From the NCBI GenBank assembly GCA_047633175.1, contig JBLIEQ010000008.1, positions 68,819 to 132,818 on the forward strand: 64,000 bases of DNA, read 5' to 3'. This DNA is from Motiliproteus sp047633175. Lineage in GTDB: Bacteria > Pseudomonadota > Gammaproteobacteria > Pseudomonadales > Balneatricaceae. Within the stretch, counting starts at the first letter, position 1, and each line of letters opens with the position of its first letter. The position numbers were made by a program, and so were the translations under genes. The notes below the pieces were generated by a model. The model worked only from the letters and a program-made list of their open reading frames with translations. It was not told where the DNA came from and did not search any database. Positions 51,377-59,615 of this stretch are shown here, one piece after another.

Positions 51377-51763
51377 ATGAACAACATCCCTTCCAATTTG
51401 CGTTTTGCCAAGAGCCACGAATGGCTGCTCGATAACGGAGACGGTACGGTGACCGTGGGCATCTCCGACCATGCCCAGGAACTGCTGGGAGACGTGGTCT
51501 TCGTCGAGATTCCCGAAGTCGGTACTGAAGTCACGGCGGGCGTGGAATTCTCGCTGGTAGAATCTGTTAAGGCAGCCTCCGATGTCTACAGCCCCATCTC
51601 TGGCGAAGTTATCGCCGTCAATGAGGCGTTGGAAGATACCCCCGAACTGATTAACGAAGATCCTTTCGGCGCCGCCTGGATCGCTAAGATTCGTCTCAGC
51701 GACAGCGCCGCCATCGAGACACTGCTGGATGCCACCGCCTATGCCGAACTGATCGGCGACTAA
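51377..51763 (+). CDS. gcvH: Glycine cleavage system H protein
   Basis: The lipoyl-carrier of the glycine cleavage system, 128 residues from ATG 51377. K65 in FSLVESVKAASDVYSPISGEV is the lipoylated lysine; LRFAKSHEWLL opens the domain and INEDPFGAAWIAKI closes it. The open frame extends upstream to 51296, but the ATG chosen matches the family. It works with GcvP and GcvT downstream; the L protein (Lpd) is not here. Confidence 0.97.
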   Translation: MNNIPSNLRFAKSHEWLLDNGDGTVTVGISDHAQELLGDVVFVEIPEVGTEVTAGVEFSLVESVKAASDVYSPISGEVIAVNEALEDTPELINEDPFGAAWIAKIRLSDSAAIETLLDATAYAELIGD

Positions 51764-51906
51764 GTACTCGCTAGCCACTTCTCCTTTAGGTAGGCCTCAG
51801 GGCCTCCTTGTGGGTGCCAGCACTTACGCGAACCGATCGACGTTTAGCGCCATGATCCACACCCTTTTTTACAGGCCTCAGGGCCGCCCAGTGACAGGAA
51901 TGCTTT

Positions 51907-54831
51907 ATGAATGCCTCTACGCTTCCGCGCCTAGCTGCGCTCACCCACCCGCTGGAGTTCAGCGACCGTCACCTAGGTCCTGATGAGCAGCAGATCCAGC
52001 AGATGCTGGCCGATCTCGGCCTCGACTCGGTCAGCACGCTGATCGACCAGACCGTTCCCGGATCGATACGTCTATCCCAACCTCTGGCTATGGACAGCGG
52101 TCAGAGCGAGCGTGATGTACTGGCGCGGCTGAAGAAGATCGCGACCAAGAACCAGGTCAACAAATCCTACATCGGCACCGGCTATTACGACTGCCTGGTC
52201 CCTAACGTGATCCTGCGTAACGTCTTGGAAAATCCCGGCTGGTATACCGCCTACACTCCCTATCAGCCTGAGATCGCGCAGGGCCGCCTGGAAGGGCTGC
52301 TTAACTTCCAGCAGATGGTCATGGACCTGACTGGCATGGACCTGGCCAACGCCTCCCTGCTGGACGAGGCCACCGCCGCCGCCGAAGCGATGGCGCTGTG
52401 CAAACGAGCCAACCGCAAGAAGAGCAACCTGTTCCTGATCTCTGATGCTCTCCATCCGCAGACTCTGGATGTGGTCCGGACCCGCGCCGCGTACTTCGGC
52501 TTCGACCTACTGGTCGGCGATCTGACCGAGCTGCTGGCCGAGCACGATGCCTTCGGCGTCCTGGCGCAATATCCCGCCAGCGGCGGCAAGGTCACGGCTA
52601 TCGAAGCCGTGATCGAGCAGGCGCATGCCCAGAAAGCCCTGGTCTCGGTCGCCACCGACCTGCTCAGCCTGGTCCTATTGAAGTCGCCCGGGGAGCTGGG
52701 TGCCGATGTAGTGTTTGGCTCGGCACAACGCTTCGGCGTGCCTATGGGCTTTGGCGGCCCGCATGCGGCGTTCTTTGCCACCCATGACCGCTACAAGCGC
52801 TCCACCCCCGGCCGCATCATCGGCGTATCCGTCGACTCTAAGGGCGCACCGGCGCTGCGGATGGCGATGCAGACCCGCGAGCAGCATATCCGCCGCGAGA
52901 AGGCGACCTCCAACATCTGTACCGCCCAGGCACTGCTGGCCAACATGGCCGGCTTCTATGCCGTCTACCATGGCCCCGATGGCCTCAAACGGATCGCAGA
53001 ACGCGTGCTGCGCCTGACCAGCATCCTGGCTCAGGGATTGACCTCTACAGGTACAAAGCAGGGCATCAGCCTGCAACACGACAGCTGGTTCGACACCCTG
53101 ACCCTGGTGGTCGGCGAACAGCAGCAAGCAATCCTCGACCGTGGCTACGCAGCAGGTATCAACCTGCGTCCCGTGGGCAGCGACAAACTGGGTATCAGCC
53201 TCGATGAGACCAGCACCGGCGCCGATATCGAACAGCTGTGGCAGGTCATCCTCGGATCCGATCACGGCCTGGACCTGGACGCGCTCGACAGCGCGCTCAG
53301 CAACGGTACGGCCGACGGTATCCCCGCCGAGCTCAGGCGCACCTCCGACATCCTGACCCATCCGGTGTTCAACAGCTACCACTCCGAAACCGAGATGCTG
53401 CGCTATCTTAAGCGGCTTGAGAACAAGGATTTCAGCCTGGCTCAGGGGATGATCCCGCTGGGTTCGTGCACCATGAAGCTCAATGCGTCGGCGCAGATGA
53501 TCCCGCTGAGCTGGCCCGAGTTTGCCAGCATCCACCCCTTCGCACCGCGCGATCAGGTCCAAGGCTATATGCAACTGATCGCAGAGTTCGAGACCATGCT
53601 GGTCGAGATCACCGGCTACGACAAGATCTCGATGCAGCCCAACTCCGGCGCCCAGGGCGAATACGCAGGCCTGCTGGCCATCAGCAAGTATCAGGACAGC
53701 ATCGATGAAGGCCACCGGGATATCTGCCTGATCCCCACCTCCGCCCACGGCACCAATCCAGCTTCGGCGATTATGGCCGCCATGAAGGTGATCCTGGTCG
53801 AGTGCGATGCCAGCGGTAACGTCGATATCGATGACCTGCGCACCAAGGCCGAACAGCATCGCGATGATCTCTCCTGCCTGATGATCACCTATCCCTCGAC
53901 CCACGGCGTGTTCGAGGAAGGCATCATGAAGATCTGCGAGATCGTGCATGCTAATGGCGGCCAGGTGTATATGGATGGCGCCAACATGAACGCCCAGGTC
54001 GGCCTCTGCAAGCCCGGCCTGATCGGCTCCGATGTGTCGCACCTGAACCTGCACAAGACCTTCGCCATCCCCCATGGCGGCGGTGGTCCGGGCATGGGTC
54101 CGATCGGCGTCAAGAGCCATCTGGCACCCTTCCTGCCCAACCATGCGATCAGCCCGATCGAGGGTGCCTATGCGGGCAAGGATGCGGCGATGGGCGCGGT
54201 CTCGGCGACCCCGTTCGGCAGCGCGTCTATCCTGACCATCTCCTGGGCTTACTGCGCCCTGCTGGGCAAGGAAGGCCTGCAACGTTCGACCGAGATCGCC
54301 ATTCTCAGTGCCAACTATCTGACCGAGAAGCTGGCACCGCACTATCCGATCCTGTTCCGCGGTCGAGACCAGCGAGTGGCACACGAGTGCATCATCGATA
54401 TCCGCGACCTCAAAGAGAGCTCGGGCATCAGCGAAGAGGATATCTCCAAGCGCCTGATGGACTACGGCTTCCATGCTCCAACCATGTCCTTCCCGGTACC
54501 GGGCACACTGATGATCGAGCCAACCGAGTCCGAATCCAAGGTCGAGCTGGACCGCTTTATCACCGCGATGGTGGCGATTCGGGCGGAGATCGCCCAGGTC
54601 GAAGACGGCACCTTCAGCCTGGAAGACAACCCTCTGGTGCATGCCCCCCACACCCAGGCCGACCTGGTCTGTGCCGACTGGAACAGAGCCTATTCGCGAG
54701 AGCAGGCGATCTTCCCGGTCGCAAGTCTAAAAGGTAATAAGTTCTGGCCCACCAGCAACCGCATCGACAACGTCTACGGTGATCGTAATTTCATCTGCAG
54801 CTGTCCGTCGATTGATTCTTATAGGGACTAG
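51907..54831 (+). CDS. gcvP: Glycine dehydrogenase (decarboxylating), P protein
   Basis: The 974-residue fused P protein that decarboxylates glycine and passes the aminomethyl group to GcvH. The N-terminal half starts FSDRHLGPDEQQIQQML; the C-terminal half holds the PLP lysine K717 in LNLHKTFAIPHGGGGPGMGPIGV. Length and both halves are intact. AGGCCTCAGGGCC is present twice in the spacer just upstream. Confidence 0.98.
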   Translation: MNASTLPRLAALTHPLEFSDRHLGPDEQQIQQMLADLGLDSVSTLIDQTVPGSIRLSQPLAMDSGQSERDVLARLKKIATKNQVNKSYIGTGYYDCLVPNVILRNVLENPGWYTAYTPYQPEIAQGRLEGLLNFQQMVMDLTGMDLANASLLDEATAAAEAMALCKRANRKKSNLFLISDALHPQTLDVVRTRAAYFGFDLLVGDLTELLAEHDAFGVLAQYPASGGKVTAIEAVIEQAHAQKALVSVATDLLSLVLLKSPGELGADVVFGSAQRFGVPMGFGGPHAAFFATHDRYKRSTPGRIIGVSVDSKGAPALRMAMQTREQHIRREKATSNICTAQALLANMAGFYAVYHGPDGLKRIAERVLRLTSILAQGLTSTGTKQGISLQHDSWFDTLTLVVGEQQQAILDRGYAAGINLRPVGSDKLGISLDETSTGADIEQLWQVILGSDHGLDLDALDSALSNGTADGIPAELRRTSDILTHPVFNSYHSETEMLRYLKRLENKDFSLAQGMIPLGSCTMKLNASAQMIPLSWPEFASIHPFAPRDQVQGYMQLIAEFETMLVEITGYDKISMQPNSGAQGEYAGLLAISKYQDSIDEGHRDICLIPTSAHGTNPASAIMAAMKVILVECDASGNVDIDDLRTKAEQHRDDLSCLMITYPSTHGVFEEGIMKICEIVHANGGQVYMDGANMNAQVGLCKPGLIGSDVSHLNLHKTFAIPHGGGGPGMGPIGVKSHLAPFLPNHAISPIEGAYAGKDAAMGAVSATPFGSASILTISWAYCALLGKEGLQRSTEIAILSANYLTEKLAPHYPILFRGRDQRVAHECIIDIRDLKESSGISEEDISKRLMDYGFHAPTMSFPVPGTLMIEPTESESKVELDRFITAMVAIRAEIAQVEDGTFSLEDNPLVHAPHTQADLVCADWNRAYSREQAIFPVASLKGNKFWPTSNRIDNVYGDRNFICSCPSIDSYRD

Positions 54832-54914
54832 GCACCCTCAGCTTAGGAAGAACGGAGGCTGGCCAGGACAGGCTGACCTCCTTCTCCAGCTCTCTTAAGA
54901 TAACGACATAACGG

Positions 54915-54982
54915 CTCAGGTCTTTCAAACTAACATCCAGGCCACGTGCATTATTCGAATGCGACGCTGCCAGACCTGACCC
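54915..54982. repeat. REP-like element CAGGTCTTTCAA...AGACCTGACC, copy 1
   Basis: CTCAGGTCTTTCAAACTAAC, then ATCCAGGCCACGTGCATTAT, ending in CAGACCTGACCC, so the ends pair. The equal-layout copy at 59485-59555 shares most words. It resembles the REP sequences mobilised by RAYT (IS200-like) proteins; no RAYT gene is in the window. Confidence 0.85.
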
Positions 54983-55163
54983 TGATCCCAATTTTATTCC
55001 TAATATAACAACCAAATAAGCGGTTAAATTACGCCGTGAATTCTATCTGGACCGATGCTGCGTATTTGGCTGTACAACAGTCACGCACGGACGTCTTCGA
55101 CAGGGCACACCCCAAGCCGGCAACAGCCGGAATAACTATAAAAAGCGAAACAAGGGAACATAT

Positions 55164-56531
55164 ATGGAGATGCTCACCGAGCTGCTCAAGACCGTTAATG
55201 GCATTGTCTGGGGACCGATGATGCTGGTACTTATCCTGGGGGTAGGCCTGTTCCTGCAACTGGGTCTGAAACTGATGCCTCTTTTAAAAGTGGGCACCGG
55301 CTTCAAACTGTTGTGGCAAGGCCGGACGACTGAGGCTAGCGAGCAGCAAGAGGGTGAGATCTCCGCCTTCAATGCGCTGATGACCTCCCTGTCCGCGACC
55401 GTCGGCACCGGTAATATCGCCGGTGTTGCCACCGCGATCTTCCTGGGTGGCCCCGGCGCGCTGTTCTGGATGTGGTGTACAGCCCTGGTCGGGATGGCTA
55501 CCAAGTACTCCGAAGCGGTGTTGGCAGTGAAATACCGTGAAGTCGACGAGAAGGGCAACCATGTGGGCGGCCCTATGTATTACATCAAGAACGGCCTGGG
55601 TAAAAAGTGGGCCTGGCTGGGCACGCTGTTCGCTATCTTCGGCACTATCGCAGGCTTCGGCATCGGCAACACCGTGCAAGCCAACTCGGTGGCCAACGTG
55701 ATCGAATCCAGCTTCGGCGTGCCTATGTGGATCACTGGCATCGTGCTGATGGTGCTTACCGGTGCGGTACTGATCGGGGGCATCAAGCGGATTGGTCATG
55801 TCGCCGGGATGCTGGTGCCCTTTATGGCGATCGCTTACCTGCTGGCAGGTCTGATCGTACTGGCCATTAACGCCGATGCCATTCCCGCTGCGCTGGACCT
55901 GATCTTCACCCATGCCTTTACCGGAACTGCGGCCGAGGGTGGTTTTGCCGGTGCGGCAGTCTGGATGGCGATTCGTTTCGGTGTCGCCCGCGGCGTGTTC
56001 TCCAACGAAGCGGGTCTGGGTAGTGCGCCTATCGCACACGCCGCCGCCCGCACCAAGGATCCGGTACGTCAGGGTCTGATCGCGATGCTGGGGACCTTTA
56101 TCGATACGCTGATCATCTGCTCCATCACCGGTCTGGTGATCATCACCTCCGGCCTCTGGACCGGTGGTGAATCGGGTGCGGATCTGACCTCGGCAGCCTT
56201 TGCCGATGCGCTTCCAGGCGTAGGCAACTATCTGGTGGCGATCTCGCTGGCAGTCTTCGCCTTCACCACCATCCTGGGCTGGAGCCTGTACGGTGAGCGT
56301 TGTGCCGAGTACCTGTTCGGTGTCAAGATCGTCGTACCGTTCCGGATTCTGTGGATCCTGGCGGTTCCCGTGGGCACCGTCATCAGCCTGGACTTCGTCT
56401 GGCTGCTGGCCGACACGCTGAATGCTATGATGGCGATCCCCAACCTGATAGCGCTGGCGCTGCTGAGCCCGGTCGTGTTTAAGTTGACCCGCGAGTACTT
56501 CGAGCGTCAGGCCCAGGCAGTCAAGCCCTAG
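55164..56531 (+). CDS. Sodium:alanine/glycine symporter (AGCS family)
   Basis: A 455-residue membrane protein with about ten or eleven hydrophobic segments and AGCS signatures: SLSATVGTGNIAGVATAIFLGGPGALFWMW, YVGGPMYYIKNG-like residues (HVGGPMYYIKNGLG) and FGVARGVFSNEAGLGSAPIAHAAA. These carriers import alanine or glycine with Na+. Its place between gcvP and gcvT supports glycine as substrate. Confidence 0.96.
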   Translation: MEMLTELLKTVNGIVWGPMMLVLILGVGLFLQLGLKLMPLLKVGTGFKLLWQGRTTEASEQQEGEISAFNALMTSLSATVGTGNIAGVATAIFLGGPGALFWMWCTALVGMATKYSEAVLAVKYREVDEKGNHVGGPMYYIKNGLGKKWAWLGTLFAIFGTIAGFGIGNTVQANSVANVIESSFGVPMWITGIVLMVLTGAVLIGGIKRIGHVAGMLVPFMAIAYLLAGLIVLAINADAIPAALDLIFTHAFTGTAAEGGFAGAAVWMAIRFGVARGVFSNEAGLGSAPIAHAAARTKDPVRQGLIAMLGTFIDTLIICSITGLVIITSGLWTGGESGADLTSAAFADALPGVGNYLVAISLAVFAFTTILGWSLYGERCAEYLFGVKIVVPFRILWILAVPVGTVISLDFVWLLADTLNAMMAIPNLIALALLSPVVFKLTREYFERQAQAVKP

Positions 56532-56592
56532 AAAGTCAAGCCCAAGAAAACCAGGGTCTGGAAATCAAGAACCTGGCAAAGCGATCGGTGCG

Positions 56593-56612
56593 CTGAGGGC
56601 CCGTGCCCTCAG
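56593..56612. other. Hairpin between symporter and gcvT genes
   Basis: CTGAGGGC-CCGT-GCCCTCAG is a perfect 8-bp stem with a 4-base loop. No T tract follows, so it may attenuate or stabilise the transcript rather than end it. Confidence 0.6.
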
Positions 56613-56695
56613 CCTCGGGATTTGTGCATAGACCGCCGCTATAACAGTGGTCTATTCAGAAACCCCACACCCAGAACTCATATCAGGAAAGCATT

Positions 56696-57823
56696 ATGAC
56701 TGAATCCAGCCAAACCCTGGCCAGAACCCCTCTTTATAACCTGCACCTGGAACTGGGTGGCAAGATGGTCCCCTTTGCAGGCTACGAAATGCCGGTTCAA
56801 TACCCGCTGGGGGTTAAGAAAGAACACCTCCAGACCCGTGACAGCGCGGGCCTATTCGACGTCTCCCATATGGGTCAGGTGCTCCTCAGAGGCGCCAACG
56901 CCGCCGCCGCACTAGAGACGCTGGTGCCGGTCGACATCATCGACCTGCCGGTCGGCAAGCAGCGCTATGCGCTCTTCACCAACGACCAGGGCGGCATCCA
57001 GGATGACCTGATGGTCAGCAACCTCGGTGACCGGCTGTTTGTGGTCGTCAATGCCGCCTGCAAGGAGCAAGACATCGCCCATATGCGCGCCAACCTAGGC
57101 GAGGGCGTTGAGATCGAAGTCTTGGAAGATCGCGCCCTGCTTGCCCTGCAAGGCCCGAAGGCTGCCGAGGCACTGGCCCGCATCCAACCCGACGTCGCCG
57201 GCATGGTCTTTATGGATTCCCGTGAAGTGGTCATCGACGGCGTCGACTGCCTGATCGGTCGCGCCGGCTATACCGGCGAAGACGGCTTCGAGATCTCGAT
57301 CCCAGCCGACAAGGCCGAGCAGATCGCTCGTTTGCTGCTGGCACAACCCGAGATCGAGGCCATCGGCCTGGGCGCCCGCGATTCACTGCGCCTGGAATCG
57401 GGCCTGTGCCTCTACGGTCACGATATCGACCCCACCACTACCCCGGTGGAAGCCAGCCTGCTCTGGGCGATTAGCAAGAATCGTCGGACCGATGGCGAGC
57501 GCGCCGGTGGTTTCCCGGGCAGCGACATCATCCTCGAGCAGATCAAGACCAAGGCGGTGAGTCGCAAGCGCGTCGGCCTCATCGGCCAGGGCAAGGCCCC
57601 TATCCGTGAAGGCGCCGAACTCGTCAATGCCGCAGGCGACAAGGTCGGCGTCGTCACCAGCGGCAGCTTCGGCCCGACCATCGGCACCCCCGTCGCCATG
57701 GGTTATGTCGCCACCGAGTATGCCGTCCTGGAGACCGAAGTCTTCGCACTCGTGCGCGGCAAGCAACTGCCGATGAATGTCGCCAAGGCGCCCTTTGTTC
57801 CGCAGCGTTACTTTAGAGGTTAA
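56696..57823 (+). CDS. gcvT: Glycine cleavage system aminomethyltransferase, T protein
   Basis: A 375-residue T protein that transfers the methylene group from GcvH to tetrahydrofolate, releasing ammonia. It starts LARTPLYNLHLELGGKMVPFAGYEMPVQY and contains LFDVSHMGQVLLRG, GYTGEDGFEISIP and GLGARDSLRLESGLCLYGHDID; the aspartate in ARDSLRLE is conserved. The last codons and the stop lie in the first unit of a 27-bp tandem repeat. Confidence 0.97.
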   Translation: MTESSQTLARTPLYNLHLELGGKMVPFAGYEMPVQYPLGVKKEHLQTRDSAGLFDVSHMGQVLLRGANAAAALETLVPVDIIDLPVGKQRYALFTNDQGGIQDDLMVSNLGDRLFVVVNAACKEQDIAHMRANLGEGVEIEVLEDRALLALQGPKAAEALARIQPDVAGMVFMDSREVVIDGVDCLIGRAGYTGEDGFEISIPADKAEQIARLLLAQPEIEAIGLGARDSLRLESGLCLYGHDIDPTTTPVEASLLWAISKNRRTDGERAGGFPGSDIILEQIKTKAVSRKRVGLIGQGKAPIREGAELVNAAGDKVGVVTSGSFGPTIGTPVAMGYVATEYAVLETEVFALVRGKQLPMNVAKAPFVPQRYFRG

Positions 57824-57912
57824 AGGACCGTGGTTAAGAGCAGAGGTTAAAGGACCGTGGTTAAGAGCAGGGGATAAAGGGCCTGGTTAAGAGCAGGGGT
57901 TAAGAGCAGAGG
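57815..57912. repeat. 27-bp tandem repeat beginning in the gcvT stop region
   Basis: AGAGGTTAAAGGACCGTGG then TTAAGAGC is present twice exactly, then in two shortened, altered versions (GGGGATAAAGGGCCTGG and GGGGTTAAGAGC). The gcvT TAA is in unit 1. The REP-like GCTGGGATGCAATCCCAGC follows at once (57916-57934). Confidence 0.92.
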
Positions 57913-57913
57913 T

Positions 57914-58003
57914 AGGCTGGGATGCAATCCCAGCTTCACTGCCCTATGCGAACCTACACAGGTGCAGGCGTACCGGAGGGCTATTGCTGGGACTTCATCC
58001 CAG
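57914..58003. repeat. REP-like GCTGGGAT...ATCCCAGC palindromes around a GCGAACCTACACAGG repeat
   Basis: Two palindromes, GCTGGGATGCAATCCCAGC (57916-57934) and GCTGGGACTTCATCCCAGC (57983-58001), flank the second copy of GCGAACCTACACAGGTGCA (57948-57966). The arrangement of repeats around repeats suggests serial insertion at one site. Confidence 0.75.
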
Positions 58004-58046
58004 CCCTATCATATGATCGAAGATCCGAAATATTGTCTTGTTAAGG

Positions 58047-58382
58047 TTATAAGCTCGCTTCTCTCTTAAGCGCTTCAGATGCCCATTGATTAATACTTTG
58101 CCCACTTAATTCCGCTGCTGTAGCAACAGCAGCATGAATTTCAGGACGAATGCGTAGCATTAATTTACCGGAATAAGGTTTTTGAGGTTTTTTACCAACT
58201 GCTTTACAGGTTTCCAGGTAGTCATTAACGGCTTCTTCAAATGCAGCCTTTAGTTCAGTAACTGTTTCTCCATGGAAGCCTACCACGTCTTTCACACCTG
58301 CAATGTGCCCGATAAAGCATTCATCTTCTGAACTAAACTCTATGCGAGCAGCATAACCTTCATATACCAATGCACTACTCAT
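58047..58382 (-). CDS. hicB: HicB-family antitoxin
   Basis: A 111-residue HicB: N-terminal degenerate RNase H-like domain (YEGYAARIEFSSEDECFIGHIAGVKDVVGFHGETVTELKAAF) and C-terminal ribbon-helix-helix (LMLRIRPEIHAAVATAAELSGQSINQWASEAL) for DNA binding and autorepression. It follows hicA with a 4-bp overlap. The layout is that of a complete HicAB pair. Confidence 0.93.
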   Translation of the reverse strand: MSSALVYEGYAARIEFSSEDECFIGHIAGVKDVVGFHGETVTELKAAFEEAVNDYLETCKAVGKKPQKPYSGKLMLRIRPEIHAAVATAAELSGQSINQWASEALKREASL

Positions 58383-58609
58383 GGCTCCACTCCTAGTTGC
58401 TTGAGAAACGTTCTTGCATCTTTGACCTGATATGGCTTTGCTTCTTTTTTCGGGTGTGGACGATGAAAACTGGCAATGATTCCATTCTTATAGAACCTTA
58501 CCCGCGAACCATTTCCTTCTATTACCTCAATTTCCAGAGAGACAAAAAAAGATTCGATATCTTTCCATGCTAAAGAGGATGATACCGGATCAGTGTATAT
58601 GGCTATCAA
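58379..58609 (-). CDS. hicA: HicA-family mRNA interferase toxin
   Basis: A 76-residue double-stranded-RNA-binding-like toxin: LAWKDIESFFVSLEIEVIEGNGSRVRFYKNGIIASFHRPHPKKEAKPYQVKDARTFL. The usual GSH motif is replaced by GSRVRF, with the His in SFHRPHP likely functional; this variant is known in HicA relatives. CATAACATGTAATG (58631-58644), a near-perfect dyad upstream, may be the HicB operator. Toxicity is not shown by sequence. Confidence 0.9.
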   Translation of the reverse strand: MIAIYTDPVSSSLAWKDIESFFVSLEIEVIEGNGSRVRFYKNGIIASFHRPHPKKEAKPYQVKDARTFLKQLGVEP

Positions 58610-59120
58610 AGTGCGTGTTTATTTTGAATTCATAACATGTAATGATAGCATATTATGATATCTCAACAAGCTGCAACTTTTGAAAATTATCGCCCGGCTC
58701 ACGCCTCCGTTCTGGAGCCGATGATGATGTTCTATTTGAAGCGCGGCACCTGTATTAATATTAAAAATTATACACATAGGTGTGACATGCGAACCTACAC
58801 AGGTCAGGCGCGCGGAGCAACTTACTTTTCACGGTGACTAGCAGTCTGTCGGGCTTGACCGGTCGTAGCGAGGGAAAGACCGATTTGAGGTGGTTTTTGA
58901 ACTCTTTAGAGGCGAATAGTGGTTCTATTCAACGAAAAAGAGTTCGAAAAATAACCAAAGTCGGCTTTTCCGCAGTAGATCAGTGTTAAGTCCGACAGGC
59001 TGCTAGGGTTGTGTCTTTGGATTTGTCGGATTTGGCAATGGGGGGCTTGCTGGGATTGCATCCCAGCCTACGGCCCTGCGTCGGTCATTCTAGCCGAAGT
59101 TTAACGCCTTTTTAGCTGTT
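58610..59120. other. Spacer with stacked repeats between hicA and the lipoprotein gene
   Basis: Holds the probable hicAB promoter side, the third GCGAACCTACACAGG repeat (58787-58838), the family-2 inverted-repeat element (58841-59003) and a GCTGGGATTGCATCCCAGC palindrome (59051-59069). A 60-codon plus-strand frame (58655-58837) is not credible. Confidence 0.6.
58841..59003. mobile_element. 163-bp non-coding inverted-repeat element (MITE-like), family 2, copy 2
   Basis: Begins GCAGTCTGTCGGGCTTGACC and ends AGTCCGACAGGCTGC. It is bounded on both sides by CTAG (58838-58841 and 59002-59005, overlapping the ends), which may be a 4-bp target duplication. Length is equal to copy 1 at 31833-31995, and the interior is similar throughout. 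It has no coding capacity and follows a different repeat immediately. Confidence 0.87.
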
Positions 59121-59501
59121 TCATAGTATGAGTTCGGCAACTAATACCTCCTGATCTGCTTGGTGAGGGCTAGAGTATATTTTTATTTTTGTTTTTACAT
59201 CAGGATGATTCTGATGGTTATTGACAATCGATGTTAATATTCTTGATATGATCACTGGCTCAGAAACCTTATACACAGAAATATTAACCCCGCCAAATCG
59301 CTTGCCACCAACAACCCAGGTCTCACCAGATACAAAAACCAGAGAGCACTTATTTGTTGATTCACATTTGTTTGATGACGTTAATATATATTGTATAGCA
59401 GGAACGTAACTAACAGCCTCATCGTGATAGTAATGGGAACCACAGCCACCAATAGATAGTGCGATCATTATTAAGAAAATCAATGGGGTCAGGTCTTTCA
59501 A
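59121..59501 (-). CDS. Small putative lipoprotein with a start inside a REP element
   Basis: A 126-residue frame beginning at TTG 59501: hydrophobic LIFLIMIALSIGGCGSHYYHDEAV with lipobox IGGC (Cys near residue 20), then a beta-rich C-terminal part. The first codons (KDLTP) are encoded by the REP-like element 59485-59555. It is not similar to any family I recognise. A later start within the signal region is unlikely. Expression is uncertain. Confidence 0.6.
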   Translation of the reverse strand: MKDLTPLIFLIMIALSIGGCGSHYYHDEAVSYVPAIQYILTSSNKCESTNKCSLVFVSGETWVVGGKRFGGVNISVYKVSEPVIISRILTSIVNNHQNHPDVKTKIKIYSSPHQADQEVLVAELIL

Positions 59502-59555
59502 TATAACATCCAGTCCAAGTGCATTATTTAAATGCCACGATGATAGACCTGACCC
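59485..59555. repeat. REP-like element GGGGTCAGGTCTTTCAA...AGACCTGACCC, copy 2
   Basis: Starts GGGGTCAGGTCTTTCAATAT, then AACATCCAGTCCAAGTGCAT, and ends ATAGACCTGACCC. The ends pair over 10 bases. It shares layout and most words with 54915-54982, and overlaps the start of the small lipoprotein gene. Confidence 0.88.
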
Positions 59556-59615
59556 TTTTTACCTTTGTTGCTGGAAAGCCCCCTGACCGTGCCAAGGGAG
59601 CGGTCGACTTAAATG

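Noticed and set aside
52675..54651. 658-codon antisense ORF across gcvP
   Set aside because: It is the antisense shadow of a strongly conserved gene; histidine- and glycine-rich low-complexity translation from high-GC codon bias.
56593..56612. Intrinsic terminator between the symporter gene and gcvT
   Set aside because: The stem is perfect but no T tract follows; kept only as a hairpin.
48156..57823. Glycine riboswitch in front of sdaA, gcvH, gcvP, the symporter gene or gcvT
   Set aside because: I looked in each spacer for the conserved glycine-aptamer core and its tandem layout and saw nothing similar; spacers hold short repeats and a dyad instead.
58655..58837. 60-codon plus-strand ORF upstream of hicA
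   Set aside because: Overlaps the hicAB upstream region and a repeat; no ribosome-binding site and no similarity.
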